DNA of 64,000 bases from Oceanirhabdus sp. W0125-5 (GTDB lineage Bacteria > Bacillota > Clostridia > Clostridiales > Clostridiaceae). Below, piece after piece: positions 16,960 through 25,843 of the stretch. The stretch lies in the NCBI RefSeq assembly GCF_027938815.1, contig NZ_CP115913.1:4560001-4624000 (forward strand), in the 5' to 3' direction. Position numbers and translations under genes: made by a program. The stretch's first letter is position 1; every line of letters starts with the position of its first letter. The notes below the pieces were generated by a model. That model made no database searches and was not told where the DNA came from. It was given only the letters and a program-made list of their open reading frames with translations.

Positions 16960-17736
16960 CTATTTAATTTTTATTTGCAATTCTCCTATATACCCTGATT
17001 CACTTATCATTGAAGCTTTTAAGCCAATTATTAGAATCGGATCCCCTTCATACTCTATATTATTCTTATTAATATACTCAAACATTTCTTCCATTCGTCC
17101 TTCTATTTCCATATCATTATTTACAAAAAAACTATATCTTAAATATTTTCCTTTTTTATAAATCATTGACTTAAGATTATATTGATTATCATCTAGTAGA
17201 CAAACGCTTATTTGATTCTCCTCTAAAATGTAATAGAAATCTCTTTTATACATTACTGACATATCAATTCTATTCTCATCACAAATATCATAAATTTCTT
17301 TAATTGAATAATCCATTTCATAATCACTTTTTTTAATACAAACAAATCTTCTTTCAGGGAAATCTTTAAAGCTAAATGTCTCTTTGTTTTTCTCATACTT
17401 GTCTATAATTTCTAAACTTTCATTGATATCATCTTTAAGTAATTTTAAGCGATTTATTTCCTTATCTAATTTTTCATATGATTTTTTCATAGCTTGTATA
17501 TAACTCTCTTTATTATAATTATTAATTAGTTTTTTTACTTCCTTAATTGAAAGACCACTCTCTCTTAAAATTATGATGGTATTTAAAATGTAAACATCCT
17601 CATAACTATATAACCTATATCCACTATCAGATACATGTGAAGCTTTTACTAATCCTTCTTTTTCATAGTACCTTATATTATAAGCGGATATATTTAATAA
17701 TTTTGAAACTTCTCCAATAGTTAAGTATTCTCTCAT
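16960..17736 (-). CDS. MerR-family regulator with GyrI-like ligand domain (BmrR-like)
   Basis: Transcription activator of 258 aa. Residues 1-72 form the winged HTH (YLTIGEVSKLLNISAYNIRY, YEKEGLVKASHVSDSGYRLY). A dimerising coiled coil follows (about 75-120), then a C-terminal effector-binding domain from RRFVCIKKSD to the end, with the YEGDPILIIGL segment near residue 235. This layout matches BmrR/TipA-type sensors of bulky cationic drugs. It lies immediately upstream of the MATE gene in the same direction, with its terminator and the MerR-type promoter between them. AGGAG precedes the ATG. Confidence 0.88.
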   Translation of the reverse strand: MREYLTIGEVSKLLNISAYNIRYYEKEGLVKASHVSDSGYRLYSYEDVYILNTIIILRESGLSIKEVKKLINNYNKESYIQAMKKSYEKLDKEINRLKLLKDDINESLEIIDKYEKNKETFSFKDFPERRFVCIKKSDYEMDYSIKEIYDICDENRIDMSVMYKRDFYYILEENQISVCLLDDNQYNLKSMIYKKGKYLRYSFFVNNDMEIEGRMEEMFEYINKNNIEYEGDPILIIGLKASMISESGYIGELQIKIK

Positions 17737-17821
17737 TGTTATACTCCTGTTTAATTAAGATAGTGATATGTACTATAGGCAATTAGTCTATTTATACATG
17801 ATGTATTTAATTAATCTAATA

Positions 17822-18349
17822 TCATATCCCCAATGAACTTAATGAAATTATTTCCACTTCTTTGTATTTATTCCTTATATTATCTACATGCTTTTCTTTT
17901 TGTATTTCAGCATAATAAATAACATATTTTTTAGTTGATAATTGATTATTAACTAATCTTTCTACATCCTTTTTAAGTTTATAATTGCTATCTGGTGCAG
18001 TTGCAGCAAAACATTCACAGATAATACTCCCATCCTCTGATTCTATATCATAACCTGGGCTTGTTCCAAAATTAACACTAAAAGATCTATTCGGGTAAAG
18101 TGTTAACAAATGTTCAAGCGCTGCTAATGATACTAAGTATGTAAATGTTTGATTAGTCTGTTCTATAAAATTTAAAGGTTTTTCAAATAGTGGGTCATAC
18201 CCATTTTGAGTGAATTTCACCTGACGGAGTAACTCTAACCCTGTTCCTATATTTAATAATTCTTTTACTTTTTCATTTGTTATCCTTACTATCTTTTCTC
18301 TACAACTTTTTACTTGTTCAATATTACTAAATATCATCCGCTTATTCAT
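17822..18349 (-). CDS. Hypothetical protein, nuclease-like partner
   Basis: 175 aa from ATG 18349 (GGGGGA 10 bases upstream; a longer TTG start would overlap the upstream gene). The region SVNFGTSPGYDIESEDGSII followed by CECFAATAPDSNYKLKKDVE has an acidic residue, then an (E)xF strand and basic residues, a layout seen in small PD-(D/E)XK-like domains, although no clean ExK is present. No family is recognised with confidence. It is the second gene of a two-gene unit with the nuclease-like protein at 18354 and probably works with it. Confidence 0.6.
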   Translation of the reverse strand: MNKRMIFSNIEQVKSCREKIVRITNEKVKELLNIGTGLELLRQVKFTQNGYDPLFEKPLNFIEQTNQTFTYLVSLAALEHLLTLYPNRSFSVNFGTSPGYDIESEDGSIICECFAATAPDSNYKLKKDVERLVNNQLSTKKYVIYYAEIQKEKHVDNIRNKYKEVEIISLSSLGI

Positions 18350-18353
18350 TTTT

Positions 18354-19403
18354 TTAGTTTCCCCCAACCTTTCTTAACAACTTATCTATAATATCTAACT
18401 TTTCAACAAACCACTCTTCTATTCTTTCTAATTGATTATCATATTTAAAGAAACTTGATAAATCCTCAGAAAACCATACTGATGCTTTTCCCTCTTCCTC
18501 TTTCATATCATCAATCCCCATTTCCTTAATTACTCTTTTAAGTTCTTCATATTTAGATTTACTCTTACCATACTCTAATTCTACACATAAAGCAGGAATC
18601 TCATGACCGTCTTCAAACCAAAACCCTAAATTTATAACAACTTGTCCATCTGCCAGCTTCTTATTACTCCAAATCCAATATCCATTATTCTCTCCTAATG
18701 TATTCACACCAGTAGACCTAGATGGTTGTCCAAAAAGTTCTTTAAATTTAGGCTTTATAGTATCTATACACTGATTTATTTTAGAAAAAGTTGAATTAAT
18801 ATTACTCAATACCATCAAATCTTGAATATTGAAATTATCTGCTCCTGCCATATTCTCACTCCTTAAAAAATCCATATATTCTTTAACAAATTTATCCTCA
18901 CTGTAATCACTTAAAAATTTATAAATATGATTCCATCTAAATTGCTTAAAATCAATATCTGTAATATCTTTTTCATCATAATATTTAGTACAATATCTTA
19001 AATATACTTTTTTATTTTGTTCTTTTTCAATATTGTTTAATAGAGTTGTGTATCTTTGTAGTTGTTTATATCCCTCTTTAGAATTCACTTTATTTTCAAG
19101 GAAACAAAGAACCTCATCATTCTCTATAACAACATCAATAATACAATCCATATCATCTTTTACATAATACTTTTTTTGAGATCTAATTCTAAAATTTTCT
19201 CCTTGTACATCTAGAATATTGTTAGTAAACTTATCTAATAAGCTTGCATCACTTTCTAATAAGCCCACTAAAATCTCAGTTGTAAAATCCTCTAATGGAG
19301 TTTTATTAGCGTTACTATTTTTACTGTATAAACTTAATAACCTATTAAATATACTGCTGATATTTATTCCTCCTTTTTTATTTCCTTGGGGTCTGACCCC
19401 CAT
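18354..19403 (-). CDS. PD-(D/E)XK nuclease-superfamily protein
   Basis: Up to 349 aa. The N-terminal third contains TPLEDFTTEILVGLLESD, CIIDVVIENDEVLCFLENKV and the following GYKQLQRYTTLL: an acidic residue, then ExK (ENK), then a helix with Q, the core of the PDDEXK_4-type nuclease family. The C-terminal part (WIWSNKKLADGQVVINLGFW) resembles the second half of the same family. The start is doubtful: the ATG at 19403 lies inside a GGGGTC/GACCCC palindrome, while AAAGGAGG inside the frame would point to a non-ATG start at about ATC 19361. A defence role is inferred. Confidence 0.72.
   Translation of the reverse strand: MGVRPQGNKKGGINISSIFNRLLSLYSKNSNANKTPLEDFTTEILVGLLESDASLLDKFTNNILDVQGENFRIRSQKKYYVKDDMDCIIDVVIENDEVLCFLENKVNSKEGYKQLQRYTTLLNNIEKEQNKKVYLRYCTKYYDEKDITDIDFKQFRWNHIYKFLSDYSEDKFVKEYMDFLRSENMAGADNFNIQDLMVLSNINSTFSKINQCIDTIKPKFKELFGQPSRSTGVNTLGENNGYWIWSNKKLADGQVVINLGFWFEDGHEIPALCVELEYGKSKSKYEELKRVIKEMGIDDMKEEEGKASVWFSEDLSSFFKYDNQLERIEEWFVEKLDIIDKLLRKVGGN
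19386..19402. repeat. GGGGTCTGACCCC palindrome
   Basis: TTGGGGTCTGACCCCC is a near-perfect palindrome overlapping the annotated start codon of the nuclease-like gene. It is the only copy I see in the window. Confidence 0.6.
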
Positions 19404-19415
19404 ACATTTAATTTC

Positions 19416-20720
19416 TTAGTATAAAATAGTTTTTAAAATTATAAAATACTTCATGAATGCTAATTTTATAATTGAAACAGCTAAATATAACAAATCTCTC
19501 GAATAAAAGATTTTCATTAATTCTGGATAAAATCTTACTGTAGCGACTCTAACAACTAGTAATTTAAAAATATATTCATTTATATCTTCTTTATATTTAA
19601 CTAAATAATCTTCAACTTCTTTAATATAATACTCTAACCTTTTCAAGGGTTCTTTATTAATAACTCTTGCATTAGTAAATAAATGTTTATATATTTGATT
19701 TTCATTCTTTTCAAAATATCCTCTGCACTTTTTATACGTAACTGAACATTCTTGATAATCTAAGACTTTTTTTTCAACCCTTTCTATATTATAAAACCAA
19801 TTTAACTCCTCCCATAAATACTCTCTTATGACAGTAATTTTTGTTGAATTAATACTATTGTCTTGATTATGAATATCTTTAATAATCTTATAGTTCCTCT
19901 CTATATCATGTGATATCTTAAAAAACTTCACTTTATTTTCTTCATCAAAAGATATATTTCTCTCTTTTATTGGATTCAATTTTGAATCTTTAAAATTAAA
20001 ACCTATATTAAAAGTAATATTCTTAACTACTTCGTCTATTCTTCGATAAGTCAAATAATTACTTTGTTTAATATTATTATAAATATTATCTATCATAGTT
20101 CTAAACCTATTTCTTATTTCTTCTTTATTATATTGATTCTTAAACCTAAAATAAATAAAATCATAAATACTTTTAAAAAAAGGGACAAAAATAATTATAA
20201 TCATAAAATCTTTATACTTTTTATCAAGTTGATCAATATAAACATTAAAATTACTGATTATATCATGTACACTATAATAACTGCTATAAAACGAAGTTAT
20301 AAAATTATTATTATTTAATATAAAATAATTAACATATATTCCACATAATACATTAAATAAGCAGGGTTTAAATGCAGACTTTACTAATTCAATTGTAGAT
20401 TTCATAATATTTTCCCTTACACTAAAATATCCACTTGATAAAAATTGAAAATATTTAACTATAACCCTATCTATATTTATTAGAAATATCCTTAATCTGA
20501 AATAACTTTCTAACGCTATACAGCTTTCTAACTTAGAAATATTTATTCTTTTATTAATTTTATTTTTAATTATTACTTTTGTTTTATTATTAATATAATA
20601 AGCAAATTCTCTTAAAATATTAAGTACTACTGTTACTACAAAATAATTAATAGATCTAAAACATATATTGAATATAGTATAAAAAATAATGAAATTATTA
20701 AATGTATCTATAAAGTCCAT
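19416..20720 (-). CDS. Membrane-associated protein paired with a P-loop ATPase
   Basis: About 434 aa from ATG 20720, which has AAGGGG 7 bases upstream; a TTG at 20741 would overlap the ATPase stop. The N-terminus FNNFIIFYTIFNICFRSINY FVVTVVLN is a strong membrane segment; others occur around residues 105-130 and 175-195, and the C-terminal LYLAVSIIKLAFMKYFIILK is hydrophobic. The middle is charged and helical. Very AT-rich, Ile/Asn/Lys-rich. No known family. Its close coupling to the ATPase suggests a membrane effector or anchor for it. Confidence 0.6.
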   Translation of the reverse strand: MDFIDTFNNFIIFYTIFNICFRSINYFVVTVVLNILREFAYYINNKTKVIIKNKINKRINISKLESCIALESYFRLRIFLINIDRVIVKYFQFLSSGYFSVRENIMKSTIELVKSAFKPCLFNVLCGIYVNYFILNNNNFITSFYSSYYSVHDIISNFNVYIDQLDKKYKDFMIIIIFVPFFKSIYDFIYFRFKNQYNKEEIRNRFRTMIDNIYNNIKQSNYLTYRRIDEVVKNITFNIGFNFKDSKLNPIKERNISFDEENKVKFFKISHDIERNYKIIKDIHNQDNSINSTKITVIREYLWEELNWFYNIERVEKKVLDYQECSVTYKKCRGYFEKNENQIYKHLFTNARVINKEPLKRLEYYIKEVEDYLVKYKEDINEYIFKLLVVRVATVRFYPELMKIFYSRDLLYLAVSIIKLAFMKYFIILKTILY

Positions 20721-20737
20721 TCCTTTTCCCCTTGCTC

Positions 20738-22519
20738 TCAAATTTGCTCTTCAGTTTTTTCTAATATGTACTCAAGATTTTCTTTTACTGGTTCATCATC
20801 TGTTTCAATTTTAATAAGCTTAATATTATTAACTCTCATAAATTTAATTAATTGATTTACAGTTAATGGCCCCTCATATGAAAAACTACAATCATCAATA
20901 ATATAAACGATCTTACCTACTGGCTTGTTTATAATTAAAATAGCCGAATATTTAAATACTTCTCCATCCATAAATGTTGATATTTTCTCTACAATAATCA
21001 CATTATCAATAAATTTACCCATGGTTTCTATAAATCTTATAGCATAATAAAACGCCTCTGTTTTGTGGTCTGTAATAGTAACAGGAAATAACTCTCTTCT
21101 ATAAATATATTTATTAATATTCCTGCAATCTCTTGAATTTAACTTATACTCAATTTTTTGAATCATGTAATCATCTAATATCTTATATTCTTTGAAGTTT
21201 TCTAAAATAAAATCATAAACCTTATAATCACTAGATAATTGTGTAACAGTAACGAAATTATATTTTAAAGACAATTCATCTAATCTTTTGATTATAAAAT
21301 TATTATAGTCTATATATACATTGAATTTTTCCATCTTTTTTTCAAAATAATCACATATATATTTTAAAGTTATTCTTTTTTGCCTAAATATATATTGAAT
21401 AAGCTCTTTAACAAAATACTTATATAAATCATAAGTATATCCTTCAAAGAAAGTATCTTGTTCTTCTTCTGATGTGAAAATATAATAAATAAAAGCTTGT
21501 GCAAAAATATACTTTCCATTGTATCCATGCTGATATTTATAAGTATTCATTTTTCTGAAAATTCCAAAGGTTAAATAATCAACCTCCATTATGTTTTTAT
21601 AACTTTCTATCTCGAACTCACGATACATATAGTCCTTAACATCTTTATGTTCTAATGTTGGCACATATATACATTTAATAAAATATGATAATAATTTGTT
21701 TTCAATTTCACTTTTATTACGAATATTTATATATTTTATTGCGTCAACTATAAAAAAAGTAATTATATGAGAGTTCAGAAATAGATTTTTATAATAATCA
21801 AATAATTCCTCTATAAAGCTTTCATTATGTTTATCAAGTTCATCTACAGTAATTACAATTCGATATTTTTTTTCACATGTAGCTATTTTTTTTAAAACAA
21901 TTGTTAACTTTTCAATTAATATGAAAATATCGTTCCGTTCTTCTATTTCTTGAATATGACAGTTCTTTTTACTACTTTCAGCTATTGAAGATTTACTAAT
22001 TTTTTGACCAAAAGCATTTCTTATATTAAATGCTTGTCCAAAAAATTTAAAAATGTTTAAATTCAAATCAATATTATTTTCGTCAACATCTTCAAATCTA
22101 ATATGTTGACTTTTATTATTATCATACCCACTTGTTATTTTACTTGAATAATTACTAATTATTTTTTTAGATATATTTTCTATCTCTGAAAAAATCTCTT
22201 CTGGCAAATCAACTGTTTGAATAGATTTTCGTAAAGCTTCAACAAAAAAATATATAAAATTTTCTATATTAATAATTTTGTTACAATCTAAATTAATTCT
22301 CACTAAGTCACTATACCTATACTTCTCGCAGCATAAATTTATAAGTGAAGTCTTACCCACTCCTCTAATTCCTCCAATTAGGTATGCTCCATGAACTTTA
22401 TTATTAATAATCTCATATATTTCACTAATACATCGATCTAATGAATCACTCGAATGGAATATATGAAGTTCTTCTTTATCAAGTGGTTCAATTAAAGATT
22501 TTTTGTAATTCTTTATCAT
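20738..22519 (-). CDS. P-loop ATPase of KAP/STAND-like type
   Basis: 593 aa. Walker A is GGIRGVGKTS at residues 49-58 and Walker B is YRIVITVDELDK at 219-230, with a hydrophobic strand HIITFFIVDAIKYI as a likely sensor region. The layout (Walker A close to the N-terminus, about 170 residues to Walker B, long helical tail) fits KAP-like or other AAA/STAND ATPases. The C-terminal 100 residues (AILIINKPVGKIVYIIDDC) form an alpha/beta domain. AAGGAG precedes the ATG. It forms a two-gene unit with the membrane protein downstream. Such ATPase/membrane pairs are frequent in antiphage islands, but no specific system is recognised. Confidence 0.68.
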   Translation of the reverse strand: MIKNYKKSLIEPLDKEELHIFHSSDSLDRCISEIYEIINNKVHGAYLIGGIRGVGKTSLINLCCEKYRYSDLVRINLDCNKIINIENFIYFFVEALRKSIQTVDLPEEIFSEIENISKKIISNYSSKITSGYDNNKSQHIRFEDVDENNIDLNLNIFKFFGQAFNIRNAFGQKISKSSIAESSKKNCHIQEIEERNDIFILIEKLTIVLKKIATCEKKYRIVITVDELDKHNESFIEELFDYYKNLFLNSHIITFFIVDAIKYINIRNKSEIENKLLSYFIKCIYVPTLEHKDVKDYMYREFEIESYKNIMEVDYLTFGIFRKMNTYKYQHGYNGKYIFAQAFIYYIFTSEEEQDTFFEGYTYDLYKYFVKELIQYIFRQKRITLKYICDYFEKKMEKFNVYIDYNNFIIKRLDELSLKYNFVTVTQLSSDYKVYDFILENFKEYKILDDYMIQKIEYKLNSRDCRNINKYIYRRELFPVTITDHKTEAFYYAIRFIETMGKFIDNVIIVEKISTFMDGEVFKYSAILIINKPVGKIVYIIDDCSFSYEGPLTVNQLIKFMRVNNIKLIKIETDDEPVKENLEYILEKTEEQI

Positions 22520-23226
22520 AAAAAAACTCCTTATCTATAGTTATATCTTATAAATTAATTTCAGATTTTCAGACTTTCAATACATCTTCTACAATATACT
22601 CTTATTAGCAACCTAACCATACCCTGAGGCAAGCTTTCATGTAATCTTCACCATCAACTAATATAACTCCACCTTTCTTTTTTTCTTTATGGGATTCTCT
22701 TTTTGAAAGATTCTTGCAGAAAAATATGCTTGCAATCTGCTTGCAATAGTCAACAACTGCCCTGTTAGCTCAGAAAAGTAAATTGGCGATGGATTACTAT
22801 GTTATCGCATTCTTGAATATACTTTCTATAGAAACCTCTTTTATCACATCCATTATATTTATCACCTTTTAAGTTATTTTATATATCTTTTTATACTTAT
22901 TTTACTATATATAACCATATTATTCATGTTTTATATAAATATAAAATGAAAGTCAGTGGCTCCCCCACTACCTCAGCCTATATCCCTAACAATCCCAGAA
23001 TTAACATAATTTATGCTTGCCCATGAGCTTCCATTTTCAACTCAATTATCCCACTCTATTTTATTACCTTATTCCATCGTCCTTATAAACTCTTTAATCT
23101 TCTTATTAACTCTAGGAAGGAAAAACACCGTAAAATTCAATTTGAATAATACGGCGTTAAAAAAATTATTAGTTTTTTTATTGTATGACATTAAATATGA
23201 ACTATAGATTATCCCCATAATTTGTA
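22520..23226. other. Gene-free stretch with decayed coding remnants
   Basis: No intact gene. On the minus strand, 22590-22615 matches 24 bases of the 3' end of the helicase gene at 25844. Further remnants read FSELTGQLLTIASRLQAYF (about 22715-22780) and KYNGCDKRGFYRKYIQECDN (about 22790-22865), both broken by frameshifts. Around 22975-23040 the minus strand reads MEAHGQASIMLILGLLGI before a stop. A terminator sits at 23124-23158. Confidence 0.55.
23124..23158 (-). terminator. Terminator of the effector-binding protein gene
   Basis: AACGCCGTA pairs with TACGGTGTT on the minus strand, with a self-complementary ATTCAAATTGAAT inside the loop, followed by TTTTCC. Confidence 0.75.
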
Positions 23227-23712
23227 TTACAAATTAGAAGTTACTTTTAACTTAACTGGGATAAATGTTTCCATTTGTGCCCATCCTTGTGCTTCTATAA
23301 TCTCTGATGGTGTAATAATATGTCCCATAGCATAATGATTTGGGCGAATATCCAGTTGTAAAACATCAGAATTTTTAATATATTCCAAAGCTTCATTATA
23401 TAACCTACTATTTGTTTCTTCATCTCCATCTTTGTAAACATAAGTTATATAGTACCCGCCTTCGAAATCAACGACTTCGTTGCCACCATCATCCATATCC
23501 TCACTCAATGCCCACCACCATACCATGCCTTGTTGTTCTTCATCAAAAAACAAAAAATCTCTAGGCATAAATCTATCTCTTTCTAATGGCTTAATTGCGG
23601 AAAAATACTTATCAAACTTCCCTAAAATACCATTGGAAGAAAAATCAAAATCCTTATCCACTCCAGATGATGCTGCTTTGAACGGTGGTAATGATATTAT
23701 TTTAAACTCCAT
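23227..23712 (-). CDS. GyrI/SOUL-like effector-binding domain protein
   Basis: 161 aa, a single domain of the AraC-effector/GyrI-like type: FKIISLPPFKAASSGVD at the start, a central GMVWWWALSEDMDDGG and EVVDFEGGYYITYVYKDGD, ending GWAQMETFIPVKLK. Such domains bind small hydrophobic molecules and can act as stand-alone sequestering proteins or hydrolases. AAAGGGGGG precedes the ATG. It follows the AraC-type gene in the same direction with a 75-base gap, so the two are probably co-transcribed and may share a ligand. Confidence 0.8.
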   Translation of the reverse strand: MEFKIISLPPFKAASSGVDKDFDFSSNGILGKFDKYFSAIKPLERDRFMPRDFLFFDEEQQGMVWWWALSEDMDDGGNEVVDFEGGYYITYVYKDGDEETNSRLYNEALEYIKNSDVLQLDIRPNHYAMGHIITPSEIIEAQGWAQMETFIPVKLKVTSNL

Positions 23713-23787
23713 AAAAATCCCCCCTTTTATTTTCTAGATTAATGATATATTTTCGTGTTATATAAATAATCTATACTTCACATTTTT

Positions 23788-25143
23788 TTACATAAGTTCA
23801 ACTGCTTGTTTTTCCAATTCAGAAATTTGAAGTAATATATCACAGTATGGTTTTAAATTCTCTTTATTACTAAACAGGTCAAAAGCAGAAAAATCCTGTG
23901 GAATTAGCTGTGCCAGTTGAATAGAAAGTGCTGCAATCTTTTCATAATATTTAACCAAATCTTCTCTGTCATTATCATAAAGAAACTTGATTGCATATTG
24001 TCTATCAAGATATTGCTTGTAATTACACATAACATTGAGATAAGGTTCAAAATTATCTTCCCAATTATATGTTAATAATGCGTTAGCAAATGCTTTATGA
24101 GCAGCAAGTCCATTATATTGACCAGTCGCCATATTCTCATCTGAAATCAAATGTTTAATCAGATTTAAGGTTTTTGTGAAAGCTTCTTCTTTTGAAGGTT
24201 TTTCACACTTACCTTCAATGACAATTATCCTCCCCTTACTACCTTGATCAAAGAAATCGCTATGCCAGTTTGATTTTCTGAAATATCCTGTGTCATCATT
24301 TGCTTCATCATGGTCTTCATTAACATACATAAAAGGGTTATAACCTAAAAGTACATCACCATCATTATCATACCCTGAAATAACACAAGAATCTGAACAA
24401 TTGATAACACCTTCAAGTGTAATAACTGGAACACCCTTATCTATGCTATCCATAATTAATTTCTTATCAGCTTCATAGTCGCCTTTTAAATGATGAGCAA
24501 CTTTATATCCGAGCATATTAAAGGTATGTTCAATAATAATAGGAGTATGGATTACATGGTAATTACCGTGATTCCATTCACAGATTGAAGGCATTGAAAA
24601 TGAAGTCCTAAATGCACTTCCTGATACCGCACAGACATAATCATAATCAACATTTTCACCAAGTGACCTAAGAACAGAAACAACACTGTTTACAAATTCA
24701 TTTTGCCTTTGAGTATCTGACCAGTCAACTTTCAACAAATCTGGAATGTAATTTTTCGACATACTAAATCCGCCCCTTACTTCAAAATTAATCACAATTG
24801 GATTGAATTTCAAATGATTTAAGCTGCCTTTTTTAAAATTTGATGGAGAACAATTATACAATCGTTTAAAGGCTCTTGAAAATGATTCAAGGTTTTCATA
24901 TCCATATTTAAATGCTATATCTGTAATAGATAAATTGCCCTCTAAAATATCATCAATGGCGCAAGTTAACCTACGAAATCTAATATATTCTCCAACAGAG
25001 TATCCTGTTATTGCACTGAATAAATTTTGAAAAGATGAAGGGGCATAATTTATGGCTTTACCTACTGATTCAATAGTAATTTCATCCAAAAGATTTGCTT
25101 CTATGTATTCAATTGCTTGCTTAATTTTTTCTACCCAAGTCAT
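23788..25143 (-). CDS. AraC-family regulator with BtrH-like C-terminal domain
   Basis: 451 aa. Residues 1-105 are an AraC double HTH (EANLLDEITIESVGKAINYA and ITDIAFKYGYENLESFSRAF KRLYNCSPSNFKKG). The remaining 340 residues contain VCAVSGSAFRTSF near 174, KGVPVITLEGVINCSDSC and DDDGDVLLGYNPF, resembling the butirosin-biosynthesis-protein-H/cysteine-peptidase-like domain that follows AraC domains in clostridia. The Cys after CAVSG or the NCSDSC segment could be catalytic, as in acyltransferase members. It probably senses a ligand or peptide and regulates the neighbouring effector-binding gene. GGTGATAAA precedes ATG. Confidence 0.83.
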   Translation of the reverse strand: MTWVEKIKQAIEYIEANLLDEITIESVGKAINYAPSSFQNLFSAITGYSVGEYIRFRRLTCAIDDILEGNLSITDIAFKYGYENLESFSRAFKRLYNCSPSNFKKGSLNHLKFNPIVINFEVRGGFSMSKNYIPDLLKVDWSDTQRQNEFVNSVVSVLRSLGENVDYDYVCAVSGSAFRTSFSMPSICEWNHGNYHVIHTPIIIEHTFNMLGYKVAHHLKGDYEADKKLIMDSIDKGVPVITLEGVINCSDSCVISGYDNDGDVLLGYNPFMYVNEDHDEANDDTGYFRKSNWHSDFFDQGSKGRIIVIEGKCEKPSKEEAFTKTLNLIKHLISDENMATGQYNGLAAHKAFANALLTYNWEDNFEPYLNVMCNYKQYLDRQYAIKFLYDNDREDLVKYYEKIAALSIQLAQLIPQDFSAFDLFSNKENLKPYCDILLQISELEKQAVELM

Positions 25144-25340
25144 TTTATCACCATCCCTGATATTATTATGACATAGTCAAAAATTATTTACTTGACATTT
25201 TATATGATAAAATATACATATATATTAAAAATAAACACCCCTGTAGTGCTTTAAGAAATTGGAATAGAATGTGAATTTCTTGTTGCTATTATCATCTCCG
25301 AGGGTTTTAGTGAAGGCGGTACGACTAAACTTGCTATTTT

Positions 25341-25655
25341 TTATTTCCATGTGTATTTCTTTTTTATCAATACAGGCTCATCTATGTTTTTTTTCGATTC
25401 TATCTCACCTATTTTTTCATCATAACAATTAATAATAAGTTCTTCCCGTATAATATCTTCCATTATTGAATATCTCATGCTTTTAATATTTATAATTTTT
25501 ATTAATTCAGTTGCTTCATATGCGACGCTAAGTCTATTGTTTACATACCAATTCAATATTGGTATAACTAGTATTGATACACTCCCAATAATCTTTAAAT
25601 CAAAAACTAATAATTTTTCTTTTCTCTTAAATGAAATTATATTCTTTAATTTCAT
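25341..25655 (-). CDS. Hypothetical small protein, one membrane segment
   Basis: 104 aa with a basic N-terminus (FKRKEKLLVF), a hydrophobic stretch LKIIGSVSILVIPILNWYV and a charged C-terminal half. No recognised family, weak ribosome binding site. It lies alone between two unrelated units and may be a fragment. Confidence 0.4.
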   Translation of the reverse strand: MKLKNIISFKRKEKLLVFDLKIIGSVSILVIPILNWYVNNRLSVAYEATELIKIINIKSMRYSIMEDIIREELIINCYDEKIGEIESKKNIDEPVLIKKKYTWK

Positions 25656-25843
25656 TTAAGCTCTTTTCTAAACTTTCTCTTCAAATTTTTTTCATAAAAC
25701 TTCTTATTAATCATTAAAAATATACCTTCTATACTTAATTTAAGTAATAAGTATTTAATGTTCTCATTTTGATTGTTGATTAGAAAACAATAACAAAAAT
25801 CAAAATACATATATGAACCACAACATCAATCTACTTTTATTTT

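Noticed and set aside
22596..22700. Minus-strand reading VILVDGEDYMKACLRVWLG resembling chalcone-isomerase ends
   Set aside because: The region aligns with the helicase gene tail in another frame and has no start; the resemblance is likely chance.
25200..25340. Plus-strand reading EFLVAIIISEGFSEGGTTKL as a gene
   Set aside because: Short, no start or ribosome site, no family; kept only as AT-rich intergenic DNA.
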